This document shows, piece after piece, positions 1 to 6,993 of a stretch of DNA of 37,320 nt (the first letter of the stretch is position 1; each line of letters begins with the position of its first letter). Source of the DNA: Candidatus Adlerbacteria bacterium (GTDB taxonomy: Bacteria; Patescibacteriota; Minisyncoccia; Phycocordibacterales; SBAW01). The notes under the pieces were generated by a model. It saw only the letters and a list, made by a program, of their open reading frames with translations. It did not search any database and was not told the DNA's origin. A program made the translations under genes and the position numbers. The DNA lies in the NCBI GenBank assembly GCA_903884345.1, contig CAISEE010000023.1:1-37320 (forward strand), given 5' to 3'.

Positions 1-10
1 CAATAACACT

Positions 11-1213
11 ATGCCGCAAGTACAACCAGAGATTGAAGCGTTCGCACGGATCCGCGTCATCGGCGTCGGCGGTTCGGGCAACAATGCCGTCAACCACATG
101 GTCGAGAGCAAAGTGCGCGGTGTCGATTTCATTGCGATAAACACAGACGCTCAAGATCTCCATCACTCGATGGCCAAGAAGAAGATCCATATCGGCAAGA
201 ACCTCACCCGAGGTCTCGGCGCCGGCATGAACCCCGAACTCGGCAAACGAGCCGCCGAAGAGACCAAAGAAGAGATCCAGCAGTCTATCAAAGGCTCCGA
301 CATGGTCTTCGTCGCCTGCGGTATGGGCGGCGGCACTGGCACCGGCGCAGCACCCATCGTCGCCAAGACCGCCAAGGAGCTCGGCGCACTCACCGTGGCC
401 GTCGTCACCAAGCCGTTTTCATTCGAAGGCCAGCAGCGCCTGCGCTTGGCCGAGCAGGGTCTCGATGAGCTTCGCAAAGAAGTCGACGCGCTCATCGTCA
501 TCCCCAACGACCGCATCCTCGCGACCGTCGCCAAAGACACGACGCTCAAGGCCGCATTCGCACAGTGTGATGACATTTTGAAACAGGCCGTCGAAGGAAT
601 CTCTGACCTCATCACCAACCCGGGTATCATCAACGTCGACTTCGCCGACATCCGCGCCGTCATGGAGAACGCCGGTTCGGCACTCATGGGCATCGGCATC
701 GCCTCGGGCGAGAACCGCGCGCAGGTGGCCGCTAAGGCAGCCGTCTCGTCGCCGCTTCTCGAGCTCTCGATCAACGGCGCCAAGGGCGTCCTCTTCGCCA
801 TCGCCGGTGGCGACGACCTGGGCATGATCGAAGTCCACGAGGCGGCCAAAATCATCACCGAGTCGGTTGACCCGAACGCCAAGATCATCTTCGGCGCCAT
901 CAAGGACGACAAACTCAAGAAAAACGACGTGCGCGTCACCGTCATCGCGACCGGCTTCCCCTCGGCAACCGGCGCGCTCCCGCGCACGAGCCCCGCTCTC
1001 TTTACCTTCACCCGCGACGCATCGAAAGACAAAGAGAAAGAGGCCGATGTGGCACCCTTGGGTAAAATCTTCAACGCCCCGACTGCCCCGACGCCCGTCA
1101 AAGAAGAGGCTGTCGTCAAACCAGCCGAGCCTGAGGTCAAACTCAAGAAGGACGAAGAAGAAGACGAATGGGGCGCCGTCCCATCGTTCCTCCGCCGCCC
1201 GAAGATCAAATAA
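11..1213 (+). CDS. ftsZ: Cell division protein FtsZ
   Basis: Tubulin-like GTPase that polymerises at mid-cell into the Z-ring. The 400 aa are a normal FtsZ length. Seen: a Rossmann-type GTPase start ([13 protein letters not shown], from about residue 18), the tubulin signature GGGTGTG near residues 107-113, the T7-loop region NVDFADIR, then a charged linker rich in K, E and P from about residue 335. It ends in a conserved C-terminal peptide ([10 protein letters not shown]) that in other bacteria binds FtsA or other membrane tethers. The start at 11 matches the usual short N-terminal extension. Only 10 nt of upstream sequence are visible, so its promoter and a possible ftsA neighbour are outside the window. 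It is followed by a palindromic element. Confidence 0.98.
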   Translation: MPQVQPEIEAFARIRVIGVGGSGNNAVNHMVESKVRGVDFIAINTDAQDLHHSMAKKKIHIGKNLTRGLGAGMNPELGKRAAEETKEEIQQSIKGSDMVFVACGMGGGTGTGAAPIVAKTAKELGALTVAVVTKPFSFEGQQRLRLAEQGLDELRKEVDALIVIPNDRILATVAKDTTLKAAFAQCDDILKQAVEGISDLITNPGIINVDFADIRAVMENAGSALMGIGIASGENRAQVAAKAAVSSPLLELSINGAKGVLFAIAGGDDLGMIEVHEAAKIITESVDPNAKIIFGAIKDDKLKKNDVRVTVIATGFPSATGALPRTSPALFTFTRDASKDKEKEADVAPLGKIFNAPTAPTPVKEEAVVKPAEPEVKLKKDEEEDEWGAVPSFLRRPKIK

Positions 1214-1233
1214 GCCCATATACCAAACGCTGC

Positions 1234-1289
1234 ACGGCAGGTCTTTGCTTCGGAGAGATGAACGAAACTCCTTCGCAAAGACCTGCCGT
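1234..1289. repeat. Palindromic element in the ftsZ-trxB spacer, possible terminator
   Basis: Perfect 15-bp inverted repeat: ACGGCAGGTCTTTGC at 1234-1248 and its complement at 1275-1289, enclosing 26 nt. Only a few T residues follow, so it is not a textbook rho-independent terminator, although it lies just after ftsZ. Its inner sequence TGAACGAAAC...CTTCGC is also found in the inverted repeat inside the rlpA-like gene at 36541-36591, which suggests a dispersed repeat family rather than only a terminator. Confidence 0.75.
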
Positions 1290-1307
1290 TTCGCGTATAC
1301 TGTTTTC

Positions 1308-2249
1308 ATGATGTATGACCTTGCGATTATCGGTGGGGGCCCGGCGGGTGTTGCGGCGGGGGTGTATGCGGCACGTAAGCGACTGAAGACGATTTTTATT
1401 GCCGAGACCGTGGGCGGCCAGAGCGTCGAGTCGACCGAGATTCAAAACTGGATCGGGACCGAGAAGATCTCGGGGACCGAACTCGCCAAGTCGCTCGAGC
1501 GCCATTTGCGCGCGTACGCCGAGGACGTCGTCGATATCAAACTTGGCAAGCGCGTCACCCGACTCGACAAAGATGCCGAGGGCTTCACCCTGGTCGCGGG
1601 CGAGGGCACCTACCAGGCGCGCGCCGTGCTCATTGCCTCGGGCGGGCGACGTCTCAAACTCGCGGTACCAGGCGGCCTCGACTTCGAGAACAAGGGCCTC
1701 ACCTACTGCGCCTCCTGCGACGGGGCGCTCTTTGCGGGCCAAGACGTCGTGGTCGTTGGTGGTGGGAACGCCGGCTTCGAAAGTGCGGCGCAACTCTTGG
1801 CCTACTGCAAAAGCGTCACGCTCATTCACCGCGGCGCCGATTTTACCAAGGCCGACGCCTCGACCGTCGAAGCGGTCTCCAAGCACCCCAACATGCACCT
1901 TTTGAAAAACAGCGAGCCGATCGAAGTCAAAGGCGAGACATTCGTGAGCGGCATCGTAGTCAAAGACCTGACGAGCGGCGAGACGACCACCCTGCCCGTA
2001 ACCGGCGTCTTCGTCGAGATCGGCACCATCCCCAACACCGACTACATGGACGGCCTCGTCGAACTTTCAGGCGACAAGCACGTGCCAGTCAACCACGCCA
2101 ACCAACGCGTTACCTCGGGCGGTGTCGAGGTGTCGGGACTCTGGGCTGCGGGCGACGTCACCACCGGCCGCTTCCACCAAAACAACATCGCCGCGGGCGA
2201 CGCCGTCAAAGCGCTCGAGGACATCTACTACTACGTCAAAGCGCACTAA
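1308..2249 (+). CDS. trxB: Thioredoxin reductase
   Basis: NADPH- and FAD-dependent reductase of thioredoxin, 313 aa, typical for the low-molecular-weight family. Seen: FAD-binding GGGPAG near residue 9, redox pair CASC at residues 134/137, NADPH-binding GGGNAG just after it, and a C-terminal FAD motif (GLWAAGDVT). The frame is open far upstream into ftsZ, but homology starts at 1308/1311. A TATACT hexamer at 1296-1301 lies 6 nt before ATG 1308 with no Shine-Dalgarno, so the mRNA is probably leaderless. ddl follows after 4 nt, so they are likely cotranscribed. The reduced thioredoxin it sustains could feed NrdJ (25931-28255). Confidence 0.96.
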   Translation: MMYDLAIIGGGPAGVAAGVYAARKRLKTIFIAETVGGQSVESTEIQNWIGTEKISGTELAKSLERHLRAYAEDVVDIKLGKRVTRLDKDAEGFTLVAGEGTYQARAVLIASGGRRLKLAVPGGLDFENKGLTYCASCDGALFAGQDVVVVGGGNAGFESAAQLLAYCKSVTLIHRGADFTKADASTVEAVSKHPNMHLLKNSEPIEVKGETFVSGIVVKDLTSGETTTLPVTGVFVEIGTIPNTDYMDGLVELSGDKHVPVNHANQRVTSGGVEVSGLWAAGDVTTGRFHQNNIAAGDAVKALEDIYYYVKAH

Positions 2250-2253
2250 CCGT

Positions 2254-3240
2254 ATGGCAAAAAAGCTCCGCATTGGCGTACTCTTCGGCGGCAAATCGGC
2301 CGAGCATGAAGTATCGATTCAATCGGCACAGAACGTCATTGCGGCGCTCGACAAGAAAAAGTACGACGTCGTGCCTGTCAAAATCGCCAAAGACGGCGCA
2401 TGGGATGTGGCACAACTCTTCCCCGCCACAGGCCACAAGAAACCCTTCGACGTCGTCTTCCCCGTCCTTCACGGGCCATTCGGCGAGGATGGTAGCGTCC
2501 AGGGGCTGCTTAAATTAGCAGGCGTGGCACATGTCGGGGCCGGAGTCTTAGGCTCGGCCGGCGGCATGGACAAGGACGTCATGAAGCGCCTCTTGCGCGA
2601 TGCGGGCATCCCCATCGGCACGTTTTTGGTGCTGCACTCGTACGAAAAAATCTCCTTCGCCGCAGCCAAGAAGGCGCTCGGCTGTCCCATGTTCGTGAAG
2701 CCTGCCAACCTAGGCTCGTCGGTTGGCGTGAGCAAGGTTTCTAATGCAAAAGAATTCGAGCAGGCGCTCGCCGACGCCTTTCAGTACGACACGAAAATTT
2801 TGATCGAAGAGGCCATCGTCGGTCGCGAGATCGAGTGTGGCGTGTTAGGCAACGATGCGCCCATCGCCTCGGTCCCCGGCGAAATCATCCCGCACGCGGA
2901 TTTTTATTCCTACGACGCCAAGTACATCGACGAAGACGGTGCCGCGCTCGCTATCCCCGCGAAACTTTCCACACGAGAGACCAAGGCCGTGCAGGCGCTC
3001 GCTATCAAAACCTTCAAGGTTCTCGAGTGCGCTGGGCTCGCACGCGTCGACTTCTTCCTCAAACAAAACGGCGAGATCTTAGTCAACGAAATCAACACCC
3101 TGCCGGGCTTTACCGACATCAGCATGTACCCCAAACTCTGGGAGGCCAGCGGCCTGTCGCAACCGGCACTGCTCGACCGACTCATCGAGCTGGCACTCGA
3201 GCGGTTCGCACGTGAACAAACGCTAAAGACCACGCACTAG
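2254..3240 (+). CDS. ddl: D-alanine--D-alanine ligase
   Basis: ATP-grasp ligase that joins two D-alanines for the peptidoglycan precursor, acting in the cytosol. The 328 aa fit DdlA/DdlB. Seen: N-terminal GVLFGGKSAEHEVS near residue 8, the KPANLGSSVGVSKV loop of the ATP-grasp domain, REIECGVLG, and the metal/ATP-binding end VNEINTLPGFT. The start at 2254 (MAKKLR) lies 4 nt after the trxB stop; longer in-frame extensions would overlap trxB and lack homology. With murJ (18534-20207) and a lytic transglycosylase (32583-33941) it shows that the cell builds a peptidoglycan wall. Confidence 0.97.
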   Translation: MAKKLRIGVLFGGKSAEHEVSIQSAQNVIAALDKKKYDVVPVKIAKDGAWDVAQLFPATGHKKPFDVVFPVLHGPFGEDGSVQGLLKLAGVAHVGAGVLGSAGGMDKDVMKRLLRDAGIPIGTFLVLHSYEKISFAAAKKALGCPMFVKPANLGSSVGVSKVSNAKEFEQALADAFQYDTKILIEEAIVGREIECGVLGNDAPIASVPGEIIPHADFYSYDAKYIDEDGAALAIPAKLSTRETKAVQALAIKTFKVLECAGLARVDFFLKQNGEILVNEINTLPGFTDISMYPKLWEASGLSQPALLDRLIELALERFAREQTLKTTH

Positions 3241-3329
3241 CATCTTTCATCGGCCTTCAGTCGCCTCACGTAGCATGACGCATAGAGGGGCTCTTTGACT
3301 GAACCTCACAACTCCAAAAAGGTGCCACG

Positions 3330-3668
3330 ATGCAAAAGAAAAGAAACTCGAACGTGCGGGAGATGCTCCGCGGACGCGGCTACAGCGCCGTCCTGTTTAC
3401 CTGGCGCGATGCTAGCAGGAAGGAGCGCGACGATCTGACGTTAATCGTCGGCGGAGGGCTCGACGCCGAGCCCAGCATTCATGACCTGCACAAACTCCAA
3501 ACCGACATGGGCGGCCGGCTCGATATGGTCGCCAAACCCTACGTCGGACTACTCTCAATCACCGGCTCTGCCCCGCACGCCGACTCCACAATGCGCCGCC
3601 GCCTGACCCGCTGGCTCGCCGACATGGGCGCAAAAACGCTGCACATCATCGCACGGCGAGGCTCTTGA
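3330..3668 (+). CDS. Hypothetical protein, 112 aa
   Basis: Not recognised. A basic, soluble-looking protein with an Arg/Lys-rich N-terminus, a central Gly-rich turn (VGGGLDAEP) and an RRRLTRW stretch before a hydrophobic C-terminus. No signal peptide or membrane span. An AAAGGTG sequence a few nt before ATG 3330 could be a ribosome binding site. High-GC third positions like the neighbouring genes support it as a real gene. The 89-nt spacer from ddl holds no promoter I can defend. Its stop codon overlaps the TTGACA box of the next gene. Confidence 0.6.
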   Translation: MQKKRNSNVREMLRGRGYSAVLFTWRDASRKERDDLTLIVGGGLDAEPSIHDLHKLQTDMGGRLDMVAKPYVGLLSITGSAPHADSTMRRRLTRWLADMGAKTLHIIARRGS

Positions 3669-3691
3669 CAAAGAGTAACAACTGGTATATT
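3665..3691 (+). promoter_or_regulatory. Sigma70-type promoter for the 3744 gene
   Basis: Perfect -35 TTGACA at 3665-3670 followed by TATATT at 3686-3691 (15-nt spacing; the overlapping TATTGT at 3688-3693 gives 17). Transcription would start near 3700, leaving a leader of about 45 nt with a Shine-Dalgarno site. Confidence 0.7.
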
Positions 3692-3743
3692 GTTGCAAAC
3701 GGTGACTTGAATCACTGCACGTTCACTTTCAAGGAGTACCCAC

Positions 3744-4364
3744 GTGGGTAACAACAACTTCACTATCCGTCGCGAGATTTCGATCAGCGATGGAAAGATC
3801 GCCTACAGCGCGGCGAAAATTTGCGTCGGCCTGATCGTCACGTTCGTCGCACTGATCGCAGCCTGGTTCGTGTTCGGCTGGCTGCTTACGTTTATCGGTT
3901 GGCTGGCAATGGCCGCCATGGTCGTCATCGGCTGCGCCGCCCTGTCCAAAATCGGGAAGCAGGATTACCGCTTCCAGAAGGACAAGCCGGGCATCACGTG
4001 CATTGCCGAAAATATTCGGCTGAAAAGGCCCAACAGAACGGATGAGTACGTCTACAATTTGCTGCTGGGACTCATGAGCGCGATGATAATCGTACTCGTC
4101 GTGGCCTGGATCGCGACAGTCGCCTACGCGACCACCGCGGCCTACCAGGTCGCGCCGGTGAACTACATCGGCTTCGCGGCTATCGTCGCGGTGCTCTGGC
4201 ATCTGCTCCACACGACTGTGCAGTTCGTGAGTCTGCCGTCCAAGCGGACCGAGCCGTTCGTGCGGCCGAGTCTGGTCGTCAAGACTCTCGACAGCACCGC
4301 GCTGGTGCTGATGATCGTGTACCCGCTGTGCATCGTTGCCGTCAACACCGGCATCCTGAAGTAA
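3744..4364 (+). CDS. Polytopic membrane protein of unknown function
   Basis: 206 aa with about five predicted membrane segments: two or three in residues 25-75 (KICVGLIVTFVALIAAWFVF onwards), one near 105-130, one near 140-155 and one near the C-terminus (LVLMIVYPLCIVAV). Soluble loops are basic. Not assigned to a family. It starts with GTG at 3744, chosen because AAGGAG at 3731-3736 sits 7 nt upstream and a consensus promoter precedes it. It stands alone between that promoter and a strong terminator, so it is a monocistronic unit. Confidence 0.75.
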   Translation: MGNNNFTIRREISISDGKIAYSAAKICVGLIVTFVALIAAWFVFGWLLTFIGWLAMAAMVVIGCAALSKIGKQDYRFQKDKPGITCIAENIRLKRPNRTDEYVYNLLLGLMSAMIIVLVVAWIATVAYATTAAYQVAPVNYIGFAAIVAVLWHLLHTTVQFVSLPSKRTEPFVRPSLVVKTLDSTALVLMIVYPLCIVAVNTGILK

Positions 4365-4387
4365 GGCCCGAGCAGACCTACCTGCTC

Positions 4388-4421
4388 AACCCGCGCAAGC
4401 ATTGTCTTGCGCGGGTTCTTG
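4388..4421 (+). terminator. Rho-independent terminator
   Basis: 12-bp perfect stem AACCCGCGCAAG (4388-4399) / CTTGCGCGGGTT (4406-4417) with a 6-nt loop and a short T-containing tail. It closes the 3744-4364 transcription unit. Confidence 0.85.
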
Positions 4422-4442
4422 ATTATCTTGTATCATTGCCGC

Positions 4443-5006
4443 ATGCAAGTGCTTGTACTACTGCTCGTGTGTCTCGTCGTTCTAACGCTCCTTTTCTTGG
4501 TGGCCGAGCAGCTCTACGTGATCGTGCGCTGCATGTGGCTTCGCGCCGCACCCTTTGTGCCGGTCAATGCGCGCAGCATCCCGCATATCGTCGCTGAAAT
4601 CGCACTTACACAAGACGACCTCGTCTATGACCTGGGCTGCGGCGATGGGCGCATCCTCCGCGCACTCCATACCAAAGAACCCCGGGCACGTTACGTGGGC
4701 GTCGAGTGGGATTGGCTCCCCTATGTACTCGCCAAATTTCGCACCCGCAACATCGCACGCCAATCGCTCACCCTCAAACGAAAAAATTTCTATACCGAGA
4801 ACCTCACCGGTGCGACCTGCCTCGTCCTCTACCTCTTCCCACAGGTCTTAAACCAGCTCTTGCCGAAGTTTCGAGCAGAACTCGCCCCCGGCACCCGCAT
4901 CTTCTCAGTCGACTTTCAATTCGCAGACCTCACCCCGACCCGCACCGTCGACCTCCCACCTATTGTGGGCTCGATCAACAAGCGCCTGTACGAGTACCGA
5001 CTGTAA
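4443..5006 (+). CDS. Membrane-anchored class I SAM-dependent methyltransferase
   Basis: 187 aa. One N-terminal membrane span (VLVLLLVCLVVLTLLFLV, residues 3-20) then a Rossmann methyltransferase domain with motif I VYDLGCGDGRIL near residues 61-72 and motif II VGVEWD. Substrate unknown; similar membrane-anchored methyltransferases are widespread in CPR genomes. ATG 4443 is preferred to the in-frame ATG at 4407 because 4407 lies inside the upstream terminator stem, while TATCAT at 4431-4436 sits 6 nt before 4443, the leaderless arrangement seen elsewhere in the window. Confidence 0.85.
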   Translation: MQVLVLLLVCLVVLTLLFLVAEQLYVIVRCMWLRAAPFVPVNARSIPHIVAEIALTQDDLVYDLGCGDGRILRALHTKEPRARYVGVEWDWLPYVLAKFRTRNIARQSLTLKRKNFYTENLTGATCLVLYLFPQVLNQLLPKFRAELAPGTRIFSVDFQFADLTPTRTVDLPPIVGSINKRLYEYRL

Positions 5007-5050
5007 CTGAAACGCGAACTATAGGCCTCGTGCAACGCTATCTTGACCTA

Positions 5051-5080
5051 TTGACAATATTGTGTCTTTAGGTATATACT
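5051..5080 (+). promoter_or_regulatory. Strong sigma70-type promoter
   Basis: TTGACA at 5051-5056 followed by overlapping -10 candidates TATATA 5073-5078 (16-nt spacing) and TATACT 5075-5080 (18-nt). It drives the 29-codon ORF at 5130 and its structured trailer. Confidence 0.8.
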
Positions 5081-5096
5081 TAAGTAAGTTAGTGGC

Positions 5097-5123
5097 GTGG
5101 AGCGAGGCTCCACCAATAGGAGG
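5097..5123 (+). promoter_or_regulatory. 5' UTR hairpin and perfect Shine-Dalgarno
   Basis: Hairpin GTGGAGC-GAG-GCTCCAC (5097-5113) ends 4 nt before a full AGGAGG (5118-5123), which is 6 nt from ATG 5130. The hairpin probably sits at or near the mRNA 5' end and would protect the transcript. Confidence 0.75.
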
Positions 5124-5129
5124 CGAGTT

Positions 5130-5219
5130 ATGCTGAGTGTAGGGGATTACATCACGTACATCGACAAGTTTTTCGCCGAAGGCAAGAAAGTCGTCGTCGT
5201 TGTGCGGTACCATTCATAA
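5130..5219 (+). CDS. 29-aa microprotein
   Basis: A 29-codon ORF starting MLSVGDYITYIDKFF and ending in a Lys-Lys followed by five valines, Arg-Tyr-His-Ser. Function unknown. What makes it credible is its control region: consensus TTGACA promoter, 5' hairpin, perfect AGGAGG at ideal spacing, and a terminator about 225 nt after the stop. The peptide is an amphipathic helix followed by a beta-prone valine run; no signal peptide. It could be a small regulatory peptide, or the coding part of a dual-function RNA given the structured 3' part. Confidence 0.6.
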   Translation: MLSVGDYITYIDKFFAEGKKVVVVVRYHS

Positions 5220-5478
5220 TTGGTTCCTGCCGGAGTCTATATTAGGAGCGCACTCCAGCGTCACCCAAATGGTGATGCGGTGAGCGAGATTAGCTCTGAT
5301 TTCTCGCTGGAGACAGGCCAAATCCTCGAGGGAAGGAGCGTGATTCTCTATCACTTCAACGCTTCTTCCTGTGGCCGTGGAGGCAAAGGGTAACCGTCAT
5401 TCGTTGGAAGCTCATTTGAAGTGCATTTTTGATCAACTGCCGAAGACCCCCGAGATAACATCAAAGGGGTCTTTATTA
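5220..5478 (+). ncRNA. Structured trailer of the microprotein transcript, with terminator
   Basis: No long ORF. Alternative helices are visible: CTCCAGCG near 5251 can pair with CGCTGGAG near 5306 around the hairpin TCACC-caaat-GGTGA, but an AGCGAGA...TCTCGCT hairpin (about 5284-5309) uses part of the same bases, so the two folds exclude each other. A further hairpin has the stem GTGAT/ATCAC near 5340. The end is a 7-bp terminator AGACCCC (5444-5450) / GGGGTCT (5466-5472) followed by TTATTAT. No Rfam family recognised. Confidence 0.5.
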
Positions 5479-5521
5479 TGCGACAACGTATTAATTATCT
5501 CTTTAACTCAGCCAAATTTTG

Positions 5522-5593
5522 TGACCCTATGGGGAATCGAACCCCAATTTACGCCGTGAAAGGGCGCTGTCCTAACCGTTAGACGATAGGGCC
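5522..5593 (-). tRNA. tRNA-Glu (TTC)
   Basis: Cloverleaf on the minus strand: acceptor GGCCCTA pairs with TAGGGTC (one G-T), anticodon stem GCGCC/GGCGT around loop CTTTCAC giving anticodon TTC, T-loop TTCGATT. Discriminator A; CCA is not encoded. Confidence 0.95.
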
Positions 5594-5669
5594 AATCGAA
5601 TTGACCACGAAACTATAGCCTAAATTGTAGAAAAATGCTATTGTACCCAGTGCTCGACACGCATTACCT

Positions 5670-5756
5670 GGAGAGGTGGCTGAGTGGTCGAAGGCACCGG
5701 TTTCGAAAACCGGCATCCGGGAAACTGGATCGAGAGTTCGAATCTCTCCCTCTCCG
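5670..5756 (+). tRNA. tRNA-Ser (CGA)
   Basis: Class II tRNA of 87 nt with acceptor GGAGAGG/CCTCTCC, anticodon stem CCGGT/ACCGG with loop TTCGAAA (anticodon CGA), a long variable arm (CATCCGGGAAACTGGATCG) and T-loop TTCGAAT. Discriminator G, no encoded CCA. Its 3' 77 nt are repeated, degenerate, at 6578-6652. Confidence 0.96.
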
Positions 5757-5767
5757 CATAGAATTCA

Positions 5768-6517
5768 ATGCTTGAACCAAACTACACAGAGTTTTCTGAC
5801 CCACGTTTAGTTGCTCTGTATGACCAGCTAAACCCCTACGGGGTCGATAGTGAGTTCTTCTGTAAACAAGCAAAAAGGCTCGGTGCAAAAACGATTATTG
5901 ACCTCGGTTGCGGCACGGGGCTTTTGACCTGTGAACTTGCCAAACGCGAATACCAAATGATTGGCATCGAGCCGTCAGCAGCCATGCTTGAAGTTGCGCA
6001 AAGCAAACCGTTTGCAGACCAAATCGATTGGCTGCAGGGTAGTTTTGAGCAGATGAAGGGACTCCGGGCTGACATGGTACTCATGACAAGCCATGTAGCT
6101 CAGTTCTTTCTCAAAAACGGAGAGTGGCGCGAGATGCTCAAAGCTTCGCATCAAGCGCTCAAACCGGGCGGTCATTTAGTATTTGATATTCGCCACCTCG
6201 ACACTCCTCCGTTTGTTGGATGGCCAACCGAAGACAACCGACGAAAGTTCGAAAACACCACTGACGGCTCGGTTTACTGGTGGTTTAAACTCCTAAACGT
6301 AGTTGATAAACTCGTTCGATATGAGCTACATTATTTCTTTGAGCAATCTGGCGAAGAGGTAGTTTCTATAAACGAACTTATATTCCGCTCAAGAGATGAA
6401 ATAACACAGGCACTGTCTGATACAGGTTTTGAAGTGGTAACCGTGTACGGCGATTGGGACGGCAGCACAAACACCCCAACAAGTCCAGAGATGATTTATG
6501 TTGCGAAACGAGACTAA
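5768..6517 (+). CDS. Class I SAM-dependent methyltransferase on a tRNA-bounded island
   Basis: 249 aa, soluble. Motif I IIDLGCGTGLLT near residues 42-53, motif II acidic residue in MIGIEPS, motif III-like LKPGGHLVFDIR. Substrate not predictable; the overall shape is that of the methyltransferase-25 class. The gene looks more AT-rich than its neighbours (codons such as AAA, GAT, TTT, ATA). Its ATG lies only 11 nt past tRNA-Ser with no Shine-Dalgarno and no -10 hexamer at leaderless spacing, so it is either read through from the tRNA or poorly expressed. Its position between the tRNA and a partial copy of it suggests acquisition by integration. Confidence 0.85.
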   Translation: MLEPNYTEFSDPRLVALYDQLNPYGVDSEFFCKQAKRLGAKTIIDLGCGTGLLTCELAKREYQMIGIEPSAAMLEVAQSKPFADQIDWLQGSFEQMKGLRADMVLMTSHVAQFFLKNGEWREMLKASHQALKPGGHLVFDIRHLDTPPFVGWPTEDNRRKFENTTDGSVYWWFKLLNVVDKLVRYELHYFFEQSGEEVVSINELIFRSRDEITQALSDTGFEVVTVYGDWDGSTNTPTSPEMIYVAKRD

Positions 6518-6577
6518 AGACTTCCCTACATATCTGTATCGGTGGCCTCCGCCCATGGCGGATCTGCCTCGGGCAGG

Positions 6578-6652
6578 GAGTGGTCGAAAGCACCGGTTTC
6601 GAAAACCGGCATCCGGGAAACTGGATCGAGAGTTCGAATTGCTCTCTCCGCA
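6578..6652 (+). pseudogene. Partial tRNA-Ser (CGA) copy
   Basis: Repeats positions 5682-5758: part of the D arm, an identical anticodon arm, variable arm and T-arm start, then a 2-nt loss near the acceptor. The 5' acceptor strand and first part of the D arm are missing, so it cannot form a tRNA. The 5' flank (6541-6577) has two short hairpins (CCGCCcatGGCGG and CTGCCtcgGGCAG). Confidence 0.9.
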
Positions 6653-6661
6653 CATTGTTGT

Positions 6662-6690
6662 TTGACATAGGTTTTAAAACGATTTAGTAT
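6662..6690 (+). promoter_or_regulatory. Sigma70-type promoter for the 63-aa ORF
   Basis: TTGACA at 6662-6667, 17-nt spacer, TAGTAT at 6685-6690. It begins about 10 nt after the tRNA-Ser fragment. Confidence 0.75.
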
Positions 6691-6720
6691 CGAAAAGGCA
6701 CGTTCTATCAGGAGAAGACC

Positions 6721-6912
6721 ATGACCGAAACACCTTTGTCGACTGCAGATGCCATGCGGTTACTCGAAGACGTCAGCGAATGCGCGATTCACCCCCGCAC
6801 CATAACGCATGCTGAGCTGATGCAGGCCGGCTTGACTCCGGATCATCGAAGCTGTCTTCCCAATCAACTGCCCTGCATTGTGGAACAGTACCAGTCGGTG
6901 GGTGACCACTGA
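6721..6912 (+). CDS. Small hypothetical protein, 63 aa
   Basis: Unknown function. Acidic N-terminal half with a predicted helix (TADAMRLLEDVSECA), two Cys in the second half. No membrane span or signal peptide. Supported by a consensus promoter at 6662-6690, an AGGAGA Shine-Dalgarno 7 nt before the ATG and a strong terminator just after. A monocistronic unit with the same layout as the 3744, 5130 and 15626 genes. Confidence 0.65.
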   Translation: MTETPLSTADAMRLLEDVSECAIHPRTITHAELMQAGLTPDHRSCLPNQLPCIVEQYQSVGDH

Positions 6913-6926
6913 TTGTTGCAATTGCC

Positions 6927-6968
6927 GCCGGGCGCTCACTACACTGTGAGTGCCCGGCTTCTGCTTTT
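6927..6968 (+). terminator. Rho-independent terminator
   Basis: 13-bp stem GCCGGGCGCTCAC (6927-6939) / GTGAGTGCCCGGC (6946-6958) with one G-T pair, 6-nt loop, then a T-rich tail. Confidence 0.9.
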
Positions 6969-6993
6969 CATAGCCGGTGCTACACTTATATTC

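Noticed and set aside
867-1307. N-terminal extension of trxB
   Set aside because: Low-complexity translation of the ftsZ 3' end in another frame; homology and the -10 element place the start at 1308.
163-1309. Long open frames on the minus strand opposite ftsZ
   Set aside because: Ser/Ala/Arg-rich shadow translations produced by high-GC codon bias; no family motifs, no promoter, and they overlap a certain gene.
2122-2253. N-terminal extension of ddl
   Set aside because: Overlaps trxB and lacks homology; ATG 2254 gives the family start.
5371-5559. 62-codon ORF between the microprotein and tRNA-Glu
   Set aside because: Spans the terminator at 5444-5478 and runs into the tRNA gene on the opposite strand.
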